Shown: positions 8,550 to 16,450, counted from the first letter of the stretch. The stretch is 27,313 nt of DNA from CAYVTZ01 sp964454685 (GCA_964454685.1 CAYVTZ010000040.1:1-27313); one strand, 5' to 3'. Notes: generated by a model not told the origin, from the letters alone. Made by a program: numbers and translations.

Positions 8550-9593
8550 GCGCAATTTTACCGATTTTGCAGCGCGCATACGATTTTCTTCGGATTGTGC
8601 GGCATAATGCTTGCGCGTGGTGTTAACGTCTTTATGCCCCAGCACATCCGCCACCAAATAGATGTCTCCGGTCTCTTGATACAGCATCGTTCCATAGGTG
8701 CTGCGCAGCTTGTGCGGTGAGATTTTTTTCAGTGGGCTGATGACACGCGCGTATTTTTTTACCATCATTTCCACACTGCGCACCGAAATACGTTTCTCCT
8801 GTAAGGACAAAAAAAGCGGGGAAGAGGGGGCAAGCTCGTGATCCTGTATCTTCCGCTGCTGCAAATAAGCATCCAGCGCCTCTTGCGTTTCCTCATCAAA
8901 GTACAGTACGACCTGATTTCCGCCCTTGCGCGTTACCGTGAAGCTGTTGTTGCGAAAATCAAGATCTCCGATGTTCAGAGAAACCAACTCTGAAACACGA
9001 ATCCCCGTTGTCAAAAAAAGGGTTAAAATCGCTACGTCACGAAGCGCGGTTCGCTTGTGATACGCCTGCTGACGAACCGAAAGCGTCTCGCCGGTCTCCA
9101 CCAAGTCCAGCAGATTTGCGACTTCGTCCGGTTCTAGGCGGATAATTGCTTTTTCATGCAGTTTTGGTGTGTCCAGCAACTCACAAATGTTCTTTTCCAG
9201 TTCACGCTTTTTATAAAAATGCTTGAAAAAAGAGCGTAAGCATGCCACTTTGCGCGCCTTTCCGCGCTCGTGATTCTCAATGAAGGCTTCTTCCTCGCCG
9301 GATGCGGCATAGAGGCTCAAATAATCTAAAAACGCGTACAGATCGTCGATCGTCACTGCACGCAGGTCATCCAATGTGAATTGGGTGGCGCTTTTGCCGC
9401 AGAAGCGGGGAACCTCCGTGGAAAGAAAGCGAAAAAAGATACGCAAATCAGATGCGTAATTGATACGCGTCAGCACGGATGAATTGTTTTCAAATGCGAC
9501 AAAAAAATTATTGCAAAAGCCGGGCAAATCACGCTGAATCTCGCGCAGTTTCTTTGTTTTTTCAATACGTTGTTGCGTATAATAATCAGCCAT
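8544..9593 (-). CDS. Tyrosine recombinase / integrase family protein (XerC/D-like)
   Basis: Site-specific recombinase of 349 residues. A SAM-like core-binding domain covers about 30-135, with NNSSVLTRINYASDLRIFFRFL resembling the arm that grips DNA. The catalytic domain covers about 150-335. The full active-site set is visible: R199 (TTGIRVSEL), K223 in the beta-hairpin (TVTRKGG), H294 and R297 (HKLRSTY), H320 (LGHKD) and nucleophile Y330 (TRKHY). RSTYGT replaces the usual RHTFAT. The ATG has a GAGGT eight bases upstream and its own promoter at 9671-9699. Size and layout fit a chromosomal Xer-like or orphan integrase. No excisionase, relaxase or phage gene is nearby, so I do not call a mobile element. 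Confidence 0.9.
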   Translation of the reverse strand: MADYYTQQRIEKTKKLREIQRDLPGFCNNFFVAFENNSSVLTRINYASDLRIFFRFLSTEVPRFCGKSATQFTLDDLRAVTIDDLYAFLDYLSLYAASGEEEAFIENHERGKARKVACLRSFFKHFYKKRELEKNICELLDTPKLHEKAIIRLEPDEVANLLDLVETGETLSVRQQAYHKRTALRDVAILTLFLTTGIRVSELVSLNIGDLDFRNNSFTVTRKGGNQVVLYFDEETQEALDAYLQQRKIQDHELAPSSPLFLSLQEKRISVRSVEMMVKKYARVISPLKKISPHKLRSTYGTMLYQETGDIYLVADVLGHKDVNTTRKHYAAQSEENRMRAAKSVKLRK

Positions 9594-9670
9594 ATTAATG
9601 AACCTCGATCAAAAAAAGATTTTGTTGCAGCAGCAAACGCCACTTGCAGTCATTATTTATTGATAGAGAT

Positions 9671-9699
9671 ATCATACCACAGGCTAGGTGGGTTTGCAA
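9671..9699 (-). promoter_or_regulatory. Promoter of the tyrosine recombinase gene
   Basis: On the minus strand TTGCAA (9699-9694) and TATGAT (9676-9671) are 17 bases apart, and TGG before the -10 gives an extended -10. Transcription would start near 9664, leaving a leader of about 70 bases before the ATG at 9593. The -35 overlaps the first two bases of the 18-bp inverted repeat at 9698-9737, so a protein bound there could control this promoter. Confidence 0.6.
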
Positions 9700-9737
9700 T
9701 AACTATTCGCAAAACACAAGTTTTGCGAATAGTTATT
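9698..9737. repeat. Perfect 18-bp inverted repeat with a 4-base spacer
   Basis: The left arm AATAACTATTCGCAAAAC (9698-9715) and right arm GTTTTGCGAATAGTTATT (9720-9737) match perfectly around ACAA. It lies 33 bases after the epimerase stop and immediately upstream of the recombinase -35. As RNA it would be a stable hairpin and could end or protect the long catabolic message. On the minus strand the 3' arm is followed by GCAAACC, not a U-run, so it is not a standard intrinsic terminator. It could instead be an operator or a recombinase binding site. Confidence 0.8.
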
Positions 9738-9770
9738 AAGGGGAATAACTTTGCTTCAGAGATCCATCAA

Positions 9771-10430
9771 TTATTGTGCACCGTGAATCAGCTTTATACA
9801 AGTTGACGGGTCTTCGCTTACATACACAAACGTGCCTGCGACTAAATAATCTGCGCCTGCGTCCGTGATGCACCGAAAATTTTGTGCATTAAGCCCGCCA
9901 TCGACACCAATCAAAAAGTCCAGATTCCTTTTCGTGCGTAATGACGCAAGCTTTGCGATTTTATCGTAGCAGTTCTTTATAAATTGTTGACCGCCAAGCC
10001 CCAGTGGCACGCACACCAATAAAATACGATCAACCCAATCGACGATATTGTTTAAATATGAAACAGGTGTTTCCGGCGCAATACAGCATGCTGCTTGCAA
10101 CCCTGCTTCTTTGACAATTTGAATGCAGCGATATGTTTGATCACCGGATTCCGCTTGTATCGTAACACAGCTTGCGCCTGCATCGATTATGCGATGCACA
10201 AACTTCATTGGTTCGCGTATCATCAGGTGCACATCTACGGGTGCTTTTGCAAAATTACACACAGCCATGGAATGATTGACTCCAAAAGCGATGTCACTGA
10301 CCAAATTACCATCCATCATGTCAACGTGGAATCCGTCAACACCTGCTTCCTCCATACGCCTGATTTCTGAGCCGATTGACATAAAATCTGCCGCTAAAAT
10401 AGATGCAAACACCTTTACTTCTTTACTCAT
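9771..10430 (-). CDS. Ribulose-phosphate 3-epimerase family protein (pentulose/hexulose-phosphate 3-epimerase)
   Basis: A TIM-barrel metal-dependent epimerase of 219 residues, the family's usual size. Metal and catalytic residues are present: H35 and D37 in HVDMMDG, H68 in VDVHLMIREP, and D177 in GVDGGLN. Two substrate-loop motifs are altered. Where Rpe has MDGxFVPN this protein has MDGNLVSD, and where Rpe has NPGFGGQ it has VPLGLGGQ. I therefore infer C3-epimerisation of a ketose phosphate, possibly not ribulose 5-phosphate; allulose-6-phosphate-type enzymes are relatives. It is the last gene of the catabolic run. Its ATG overlaps the stop of the UroD-like gene (ATGA). Confidence 0.85.
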   Translation of the reverse strand: MSKEVKVFASILAADFMSIGSEIRRMEEAGVDGFHVDMMDGNLVSDIAFGVNHSMAVCNFAKAPVDVHLMIREPMKFVHRIIDAGASCVTIQAESGDQTYRCIQIVKEAGLQAACCIAPETPVSYLNNIVDWVDRILLVCVPLGLGGQQFIKNCYDKIAKLASLRTKRNLDFLIGVDGGLNAQNFRCITDAGADYLVAGTFVYVSEDPSTCIKLIHGAQ

Positions 10431-11455
10431 ATTGCCGCCTTATAAATTCCAAATTCTTTGATTGTATCCAGCATTGCTTTGTAGTTTTCCGGTTTGACAG
10501 AGCTTAGAACACTGTTGCTGGACGAACAGATATACCCTGTCGAACCCATGCCGTCAATCAAACATTGTTTGGTTTCGACTACGACATCATTTACGGTTCC
10601 TGTAGAGAGACAGCCTGCACAAGCCACGTTCCCTTTCAAAGCAAACCGATCCCCGTAATCCCGCTTCATCTGCGAAATGCTTAAGCCCCCCATGGGATCG
10701 ATTGGATCAATGCAGTCTATGTCCGTATCCATAATCATGTCCAGTAATGGTGCAATGTTACCGTCCGAGTGCTTGATGACAAGCAATCCGATTTGATGAT
10801 AGCCCGCCATTACACGTTTGAGCCGCGGATAAAACAGCGCCTCAAACAATGCCGGAGAAACGAGCGGAGCTGTGTTATGCGCATAATCATCGCCTGTAAA
10901 TGCAATGCGGCAGCCGCGATCATATGCTTTCTGCGCGAACTCTAAAAAGGTATCGATCGTTAGATCAATCAGCTTTGCGATATAATTTGGTTGTGTCAGC
11001 ATGGCACACATGAAATCGTCATAGCTGGCACAAAGCCTGCTTGGAATTGAAAAAACATCGTTAAGGCGCAAAATCACAGCTCGTTTCCCTTTGTGAAATG
11101 CCAAGGCTTCGTCTAAACTTTGAAAGTGACTTTCGTCTCGGCAATCCGGCGGTGTATAAGTTTTCAAGTCCGCTGCATCGCGCAATGGGCCGGACAGAGG
11201 TGTTGCGTATTCTTCTTTCGTTTTTGCCTTTACCACACCCCAACCATCACGAAACGTAGTTTCGCTCAACCACTCTTTCTTAAAATCAAGTTCGACCACT
11301 GCGCCATCGATGTCCATGACATCAATAAATTCATGATAGGTTGTTCCCGGCGCAAGCGCCTGACGTACATTCTGAGCAATAATCCACTCAAATGTAGGCA
11401 CGCGATCCAATGGTTGCCTGCGCAACGCTGCAAATACCCGTTCTTCGCTGTTCAT
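10427..11455 (-). CDS. Uroporphyrinogen decarboxylase-like (UroD/MtaA-superfamily) protein of unknown substrate
   Basis: A UroD-fold TIM barrel of 342 residues. It starts RVFAALRRQPLDRVP, typical of the broad COG0407 group, and lacks the substrate-binding N-terminus of true HemE. In corrinoid methyltransferases of this superfamily (MtaA, CmuA) the zinc site is His-x-Cys-Gly plus a later Cys. Here the matching region reads HSDGN (H229, D231) and the later one SSSNSV (311-316), so the zinc thiolates are absent. C279 and C282 (ACAGC) could be a different thiol pair. No corrinoid protein or activase lies in the window. The gene is embedded in a sugar-catabolic run, four-base overlapped with the epimerase and 19 bases after the SDR gene. 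I do not know the reaction. Confidence 0.75.
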   Translation of the reverse strand: MNSEERVFAALRRQPLDRVPTFEWIIAQNVRQALAPGTTYHEFIDVMDIDGAVVELDFKKEWLSETTFRDGWGVVKAKTKEEYATPLSGPLRDAADLKTYTPPDCRDESHFQSLDEALAFHKGKRAVILRLNDVFSIPSRLCASYDDFMCAMLTQPNYIAKLIDLTIDTFLEFAQKAYDRGCRIAFTGDDYAHNTAPLVSPALFEALFYPRLKRVMAGYHQIGLLVIKHSDGNIAPLLDMIMDTDIDCIDPIDPMGGLSISQMKRDYGDRFALKGNVACAGCLSTGTVNDVVVETKQCLIDGMGSTGYICSSSNSVLSSVKPENYKAMLDTIKEFGIYKAAI

Positions 11456-11474
11456 GCTGTACCTTTCTTTGCCG

Positions 11475-12239
11475 TTAGAGTAGCAATCCGCCTGTTACAT
11501 CAAATATGGAACCTGCAGTAAACGCCGCGCAATCAGAAGCCAAAAAAGCTACCGCATTTGCGATGTCTGAAGGATTGCTGAACCGCCCCATTGGCAATCG
11601 TTTCATATAATATTCATTCATTGCTGGGTCATCACGCTGCGCTTGGTTCATCGGTGTTGCCACCATGCCAGGAATGACCGAATTTACAATCACTCCCTTC
11701 CCTGTTAGTTCACGCGCTAAAGATTTCGTCAGCAGTGTAATGCCGCCTTTGCTGGTCGCGTAATGTGCGTGCCCACCCGACGAAACTGAAACGCCGCTTT
11801 TTGAGCCCACGTTTACGATGTGCCCACCCGTGCCGCTTTGTATCATATATGCCGCTGCCGCTTGCGCGCAAAAAAACGCACCATTTAGATTTATGTCGAT
11901 CACCTTCCGCCATTCCTGCGCAGAAATATCCATCACATCCTGCGTAGGCCAAATACCGGCGTTGTTAACCAAGATATCCACGCTGCCAAATTGCTCAAAT
12001 GCCTCTTGCATCATCTGTGCAACCTGATTTTCGTCGCTGACATCCGCACAGATCGATTGAGCGCGAACGTCATACGCACGCTCCAACTCCGCGGCAAATG
12101 CCTGCGCTTGCGGCGGATCGACAATATAGTTAATTATGACATGTGCGCCTTCCATCGCAAATCGTTCACAGAACGCTCTGCCCATGCCTGTTGAACCACC
12201 CGTTACAATGGCTGTTTTTCCTTTTAGTCCTAAATCCAT
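11475..12239 (-). CDS. SDR-family NAD(P)-dependent oxidoreductase (second of two)
   Basis: Classical short-chain dehydrogenase of 254 residues. The cofactor motif TGGSTGMG is at 13-20, the structural NNAG at about 92-95, and the catalytic set is S146 or S148 (GSKSG), Y160 and K164 (YATSK). A C-terminal DVTGGLLL matches the FabG-like subfamily, which also includes many sugar and polyol dehydrogenases. AAAGGAG lies eight bases before the ATG. It sits 13 bases after the zinc dehydrogenase gene. Given the neighbours, oxidation or reduction of a sugar alcohol or ketose is more likely than fatty acid synthesis. The 257-residue SDR of the same run is a diverged paralogue. Confidence 0.87.
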   Translation of the reverse strand: MDLGLKGKTAIVTGGSTGMGRAFCERFAMEGAHVIINYIVDPPQAQAFAAELERAYDVRAQSICADVSDENQVAQMMQEAFEQFGSVDILVNNAGIWPTQDVMDISAQEWRKVIDINLNGAFFCAQAAAAYMIQSGTGGHIVNVGSKSGVSVSSGGHAHYATSKGGITLLTKSLARELTGKGVIVNSVIPGMVATPMNQAQRDDPAMNEYYMKRLPMGRFSNPSDIANAVAFLASDCAAFTAGSIFDVTGGLLL

Positions 12240-12252
12240 TTTCTATGCTCCT

Positions 12253-13284
12253 TTAAGGGATTAATACTACTTTTGCATATTTGCGTTCACGCACCCCGTC
12301 CATGCCTTTTAGAAAATCTGAAAGCGGCATTGTGGTGATGATTTTTTCAACATTTTCTTTTTGATTCTTTAGGATTTCCAGCGCACGCTCGATGTGCACG
12401 GAAGTGGAATCGGATACGCCATAATAAAACAATTCATTATAATGCAACATACGTGAACTAAGTGAAATCATTTCCTCTGCAACCGGCAGGCTTGCAAAAT
12501 ACGATACGTAGCCTTGCTTGCGCGCATATTTTGGTGCTTTGCACTGCATCTCGTTGGTAGGAATGGTGATTACCACTAAATCAAACCCGTCTCCATCAGA
12601 TAGCTCCAAAAACTGACGGTCAAATTCTTCAGGCGTTTTGGTTACAAGACCGATTGCATCAGCGATCTCTTTTTTTCGGCCCACAGAGCCGACACCGATG
12701 ATATTCTGAATGCCTTCCTCCTTCAATGCCAACGCATGAAACAGCCCCAGAGCTCCCAGCCCTAGAATGGCGACATTTTTGATTTCGCTTAACTCAACCT
12801 TTGAAATACTGTTAACAGCACAGGACATTGGCTCAGAGAGCGCCGCAATTTCAGGTGCTTGACCATTCAGCTTGACTACGTTGCCAAGCCGAACGGCTGG
12901 CTCTGGAATCAGCACATATTCAGCCATTGCGCCATCGTAGAAAAATCCCATTGCTTGCGTCTGTTTGCAGATATTAAATGCCCCCCTTTTGCAATAGGTG
13001 CAAGTTCCACATCCAATCGTTGTTGCCATCGTCACGAGCTCGCCTAGCACAAAGCCATCCACACCCTCGCCAATTTCAATGATTTCACCGCAAAATTCAT
13101 GACCGATTGTGCGTGGGGGCATCACCTTAGGGTTTCCTAACTTTGCCATTTTCAGATCAGATCCGCACACTGCGCACGCTTTCACTTTTACCAATAAGCC
13201 GCCCGGCACGACGGTTGGGATTTCTTTTTCCTCCAGCCTGACATCTCCCGGCGCGTAATAAACAATTGCTTGCTGTTTCGTCAT
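12253..13284 (-). CDS. Zinc-dependent medium-chain dehydrogenase (polyol/threonine dehydrogenase type)
   Basis: MDR-superfamily alcohol dehydrogenase of 343 residues. The catalytic zinc ligands are C40 (CAVCGSD), H62-E63 (GHEFCG) and E151. The structural zinc site has four Cys: C92, C95, C98 and C106. The Rossmann motif GLGALG follows at about 176-181. This pattern is shared by sorbitol, xylitol, threonine and other secondary-alcohol dehydrogenases. In this operon a polyol-to-ketose oxidation feeding the FGGY kinase is the simplest role. GAGGA precedes the ATG. It sits between the unrecognised lipoprotein gene (39 bases upstream) and the second SDR. Confidence 0.88.
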   Translation of the reverse strand: MTKQQAIVYYAPGDVRLEEKEIPTVVPGGLLVKVKACAVCGSDLKMAKLGNPKVMPPRTIGHEFCGEIIEIGEGVDGFVLGELVTMATTIGCGTCTYCKRGAFNICKQTQAMGFFYDGAMAEYVLIPEPAVRLGNVVKLNGQAPEIAALSEPMSCAVNSISKVELSEIKNVAILGLGALGLFHALALKEEGIQNIIGVGSVGRKKEIADAIGLVTKTPEEFDRQFLELSDGDGFDLVVITIPTNEMQCKAPKYARKQGYVSYFASLPVAEEMISLSSRMLHYNELFYYGVSDSTSVHIERALEILKNQKENVEKIITTMPLSDFLKGMDGVRERKYAKVVLIP

Positions 13285-13323
13285 GTTCTGGTCCTCACTT
13301 TATCTTGGATTATTTTATCGATA

Positions 13324-14076
13324 TTATTTGAGTTGTGGCATTTTCTGAACCGTTACGATGCCATCCATACTCTGTATAATTGAATTCAAATAGCCGTCTT
13401 CCTTCCAGATGATTTCGTTCTCATCCTCCACCGATTCCAAATTCGTCAAATTCTGAGCAAATGTGTCCAGCGCATGTTCTGTTCCGCTGCTTTGATACGA
13501 TTTAGAAAATAGCGGCACGCGTGCGTACATATCCGTAGCATATTCATCAAAGCTATACAATACATATCCGCTGCCAGTCTCCGCGCCTAAAAACCCTGCG
13601 CGATCAATGATGCTATCGAAAATTTCCTGTGGCATTTCTTGGCGAAGTGCATCGCGAAGATCCTCCTGTGGCACGTCATAGACTGTGACCGAAATAATGC
13701 TGGACACTTCCGAAAAATAGTTCTGAACGGTTATGTTCTTCCCGTTTATGCTGCCCGAAAGATTCAGATTCCCCAAATCATTGGTACCGGTCTCTGTCAC
13801 ATTCTTTAGTGATGCTTGATACTGTTCGCGTATGGCAGGCAATTTTGACTGCGTAGAGTAAATGACGTTAAGCTGATCCTCCTGAGGGGTATAAGTATAG
13901 CTACTGTACACCTCAAAATCCATGCCATAAAGCGGCACCAGTTGTTCAACCTGCTGCGTTACCCATGTGCAATCATTAAAATCAGGCACGTACTTGTTTG
14001 AGCATGCGCAAAACAGCGCCAGCACAAGCAGTAGTCCGCAGAAGATTGAAGTTTGTTTGATTCTAGCCTGCTTCAT
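13324..14076 (-). CDS. Unrecognised lipoprotein inside the catabolic operon
   Basis: From the ATG at 14076, supported by AGGTGG seven bases upstream, this encodes 250 residues. It starts with a basic stretch (MKQARIK) and a hydrophobic segment, then a Cys at about 25 (LFCAC), as in lipoprotein signal peptides, although the -3 position (Phe) is not ideal. The mature part is acidic and soluble, with no further membrane span and no metal or cofactor motif that I recognise. A longer frame to 14118 would overlap the kinase gene and push the signal peptide inward, so I reject it. The gene lies 22 bases after the kinase and 39 before the zinc dehydrogenase, so it is co-transcribed with cytoplasmic enzymes. 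An extracytoplasmic protein here is odd; it might bind or sense substrate at the membrane. Confidence 0.65.
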   Translation of the reverse strand: MKQARIKQTSIFCGLLLVLALFCACSNKYVPDFNDCTWVTQQVEQLVPLYGMDFEVYSSYTYTPQEDQLNVIYSTQSKLPAIREQYQASLKNVTETGTNDLGNLNLSGSINGKNITVQNYFSEVSSIISVTVYDVPQEDLRDALRQEMPQEIFDSIIDRAGFLGAETGSGYVLYSFDEYATDMYARVPLFSKSYQSSGTEHALDTFAQNLTNLESVEDENEIIWKEDGYLNSIIQSMDGIVTVQKMPQLK

Positions 14077-14098
14077 CAATACACCACCTTGTTTTTTG

Positions 14099-15595
14099 TC
14101 AACTCCATAACGGCTCAAGAATTGAAAGCGCCTTTAAATATTGCTGATACTTCTCCTCATAAACCGCAACCGCCGCTGCGTTTGGCTGTATTGCAGCTTC
14201 CACTTTGACCATGTGTTGGGCTGCAGTTGCCAAATTGTCATAGATTCCCACGCACACCGCAGCGCACATCGCTGCACCCAACGCGCCGATTTCAGTTGCG
14301 CCGGTTGTCTCGATGGTCATATTCAGCACATCAGCAAACATTTGTTTCCATTCCGCAGATTTGCTTGCGCCGCCTGCCATCCGCACGATTTGCGGCAGTT
14401 TCAACTGCTGTCGCATTTTTTGAATGTGCCATTTGTGCGAAAAACAAATCCCTTCAAAGATCGCTCTGATCACATGTTCCCGCTTGTGCCAACCTTCCAT
14501 ACCAATCAGCGTTGCTTTGCCGCGCGTATGATAATTACAGCCATACAAGAAAGGCAGAAACAATACACGACTTTCCTCCGGCAGCGTACAACGCACCGCA
14601 TCATTACATATTTCATACACGGATCGTCCGCTCTGCTTGGCTTGCTCACACTCCAACTGTAAAAAACGCTCCACAAACCATTCCATGTTGGATGCGCTTG
14701 TCGGGCTGCCTTCCAGCATTAAGTAGTATCCTTCCACACCATATACGGTTGTGCTGAAAAACTCCTTGTTCACCACAGGCTTTTTTGAAAGCACCTGATT
14801 GTTTGCCCACGACCCAACGATGACATTGAGTACACTCTCGTCCACCATTCCTACAGCAAGCCCTGCTGAGTCAATGTCATAGCATCCCATTGCTACGGGT
14901 GTTCCCTGTACAAGCCCTGTTTCAGCGGCTGCCTGAGCGCTGACGCTTCCGCCGCTTTGCGTTGCATGCCGCAGTGGCGGTAATTTGTCTGCAACACTCC
15001 CCAATCCAGCTATTTCAAGCATGTCGCGGTCAACGCGGCGTTCTCTGGTGTTGATTAGCCCGCTGCCTGTCGCATCTGAATAGTCTAAAAAAACTTCTCC
15101 TGTCAAACGATAACGAATATAGTCTTTTACGCTCAAAAACCAGGCTGTGCGCTCCATAATATCAGGCGCATTGTCGCGCAGCCACGCCATAACGCACAAT
15201 GAAAGCGCCGGCCACAATGCCTGCATATTACGCGGATGGATTGCATCGAACGTGCCGTCTTGCATCCAGCGCGATATATATGCTGACGCACGCATGTCCG
15301 CGCCCTCTATGGATGGGCACACGGCGTTTCCATCGTGATCGATCAGGTGCGCGCCGTTGCCATGCCCCGTCAGTGAGATCCCTTCAATGCTATGCACATT
15401 AGCGCTTTTCAGCACACCGGTGATCGCTTGCTTTGTGCACGCCCAAATGTACTCGACATCACGCTCATAGTAACCCGGCTTTACGGAAAAATTCTCACAC
15501 CTTACGGCGCATACGCTGACTTCAGCACCGTAGATATCAAATATTCCGGCTTTTATCATGGTAGAACCTGCGTCAATTCCCAATAAATATTCCAT
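14099..15595 (-). CDS. FGGY-family carbohydrate kinase (L-xylulose/erythritol-kinase-like)
   Basis: ATP-dependent sugar kinase of 498 residues, normal for FGGY. The N-terminal phosphate motif LLGIDAGSTMIKAG is at 4-17. The catalytic base is probably D240 in GCYDIDSAGLAVG. The second-domain segment GGASKSAEWKQMFADVLN is near 395-412, and the adenosine motif GALGAAMCA follows. From memory of E. coli LyxK, shared phrases such as EWF, FLPFLYG and EGxxFSH suggest the L-xylulose/erythritol kinase branch rather than glycerol kinase; this was not checked by search. It would phosphorylate a ketose or polyol made by the neighbouring dehydrogenases. GGAGG lies four bases before the ATG. The gene is 16 bases after the first SDR. 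Confidence 0.88.
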   Translation of the reverse strand: MEYLLGIDAGSTMIKAGIFDIYGAEVSVCAVRCENFSVKPGYYERDVEYIWACTKQAITGVLKSANVHSIEGISLTGHGNGAHLIDHDGNAVCPSIEGADMRASAYISRWMQDGTFDAIHPRNMQALWPALSLCVMAWLRDNAPDIMERTAWFLSVKDYIRYRLTGEVFLDYSDATGSGLINTRERRVDRDMLEIAGLGSVADKLPPLRHATQSGGSVSAQAAAETGLVQGTPVAMGCYDIDSAGLAVGMVDESVLNVIVGSWANNQVLSKKPVVNKEFFSTTVYGVEGYYLMLEGSPTSASNMEWFVERFLQLECEQAKQSGRSVYEICNDAVRCTLPEESRVLFLPFLYGCNYHTRGKATLIGMEGWHKREHVIRAIFEGICFSHKWHIQKMRQQLKLPQIVRMAGGASKSAEWKQMFADVLNMTIETTGATEIGALGAAMCAAVCVGIYDNLATAAQHMVKVEAAIQPNAAAVAVYEEKYQQYLKALSILEPLWS

Positions 15596-15611
15596 GTTAC
15601 CTCCGGTGTGC

Positions 15612-16385
15612 TTACCGCGCCATCAGTCCGCCTGTTACGTCAAATACTGCTCCGGTTGAGTATGTCATGGCTTCACTGCACAACAGTGCAACTTGTTTTG
15701 CGACTTCAACGGGGTACCCCAGCCTGCCAATGGTGATGGCAGCATTGTATTTTTCTATTTCTCCTGCCAGTTCCAATGTTTCCTGTGTCATTTCGGTTAA
15801 CATCATACCCGGCGCCACTGCGTTGACCAGTATATTGTATTTTGCGACTTCTTTGGAAAAAGAAATGGTAAAGCTGACCACCGCGCCTTTGCTTGCGGAA
15901 TAGTGTGTTTTGCCTCGTTTTGAGCCATTGAATGCGGCCTGTGATGCAACATTTACAATGCGGCCGGGCAACCCATCCGCGATGCGACGTTTTGCGAACT
16001 CTTTGCTGGTTAAAAAAATGCCATCTACATTGATGTTCATTACTTTTTTCCACAGTTCATAAGACGTATCGATAATATCAACGACGGGGCAAATCCCCGC
16101 GTTGTTGATCAAATAGTCTATGTTGCATCCCAGTGCTGCCTGCGCTTCGTCGAACATGCGGGTTACATCCGCTTCGCAGGACACATCTGCAGCAACTGCG
16201 ACCGCACGTACCCCGTATTGCTCGCTTAAGGATGCTGCAACTTCCTGAGAAAGCTCCAGTTGACTTTTTATATCATTTAGTACGATATTTACGCCTTCTT
16301 GTGCCATGACTTCGCAAATGCTTTTGCCGAGTCCGCGCGCACTGCCTGTGACGAGTGCTGTCTTATTCTTTAGATTGAGCTCCAT
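15612..16385 (-). CDS. SDR-family NAD(P)-dependent oxidoreductase (first of two)
   Basis: Classical SDR of 257 residues. The cofactor motif TGSARGLG is at 13-20, NNAG at about 95-98, and the catalytic Y162 and K166 lie in HYSASKGA with a Ser in NVASQ. It resembles gluconate 5-dehydrogenase and FabG-like sugar dehydrogenases, and I cannot choose the substrate. GGAGG lies six bases before the ATG. It is the first enzyme gene after the binding-protein gene and is separated from it by a strong hairpin (16403-16442). Together with the kinase, zinc dehydrogenase and epimerase it forms the enzyme block of the run. Confidence 0.87.
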   Translation of the reverse strand: MELNLKNKTALVTGSARGLGKSICEVMAQEGVNIVLNDIKSQLELSQEVAASLSEQYGVRAVAVAADVSCEADVTRMFDEAQAALGCNIDYLINNAGICPVVDIIDTSYELWKKVMNINVDGIFLTSKEFAKRRIADGLPGRIVNVASQAAFNGSKRGKTHYSASKGAVVSFTISFSKEVAKYNILVNAVAPGMMLTEMTQETLELAGEIEKYNAAITIGRLGYPVEVAKQVALLCSEAMTYSTGAVFDVTGGLMAR

Positions 16386-16402
16386 TGGAATCCTCCGTTG
16401 TG

Positions 16403-16442
16403 TTACAACCCAGGTGGCACGCAGGTGCCGCCCGGATTGTAA
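16403..16442 (-). promoter_or_regulatory. Strong intercistronic hairpin after the binding-protein gene
   Basis: On the minus strand an 18-base arm (16442-16425, TTACAATCC then GGGCGGCAC) pairs with 16420-16403 (GTGCCACCT then GGGTTGTAA) around the loop CTGC. There are two G-U wobbles and one C-A mismatch. It starts 9 bases after the stop of the binding-protein gene and has no U-run after it, so it is not a full terminator. Such hairpins after ABC binding-protein genes typically stabilise the upstream message and lower downstream expression. Confidence 0.78.
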
Positions 16443-16450
16443 AGTGAAGA

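Noticed and set aside
9630..9660. CcpA (cre-like) site in the recombinase leader
   Set aside because: AGCAAACGCCACTTGCA resembles a cre centre but fails at conserved outer bases; it is also in the wrong unit for sugar control.
9698..9737. Inverted repeat as a LexA/SOS box
   Set aside because: Neither the Bacillus CGAAC-N4-GTTCG type nor a GAAC-N-GTTC core is present, and the 18-bp arms are too long.
10427..11455. UroD-like gene as haem-biosynthesis HemE
   Set aside because: The HemE N-terminal substrate motif is absent, there are no haem genes nearby, and the context is sugar catabolism.
13324..14118. Longer start of the lipoprotein at 14118
   Set aside because: It would overlap the kinase gene and place 14 residues before the signal peptide; the ATG at 14076 has a good ribosome binding site.
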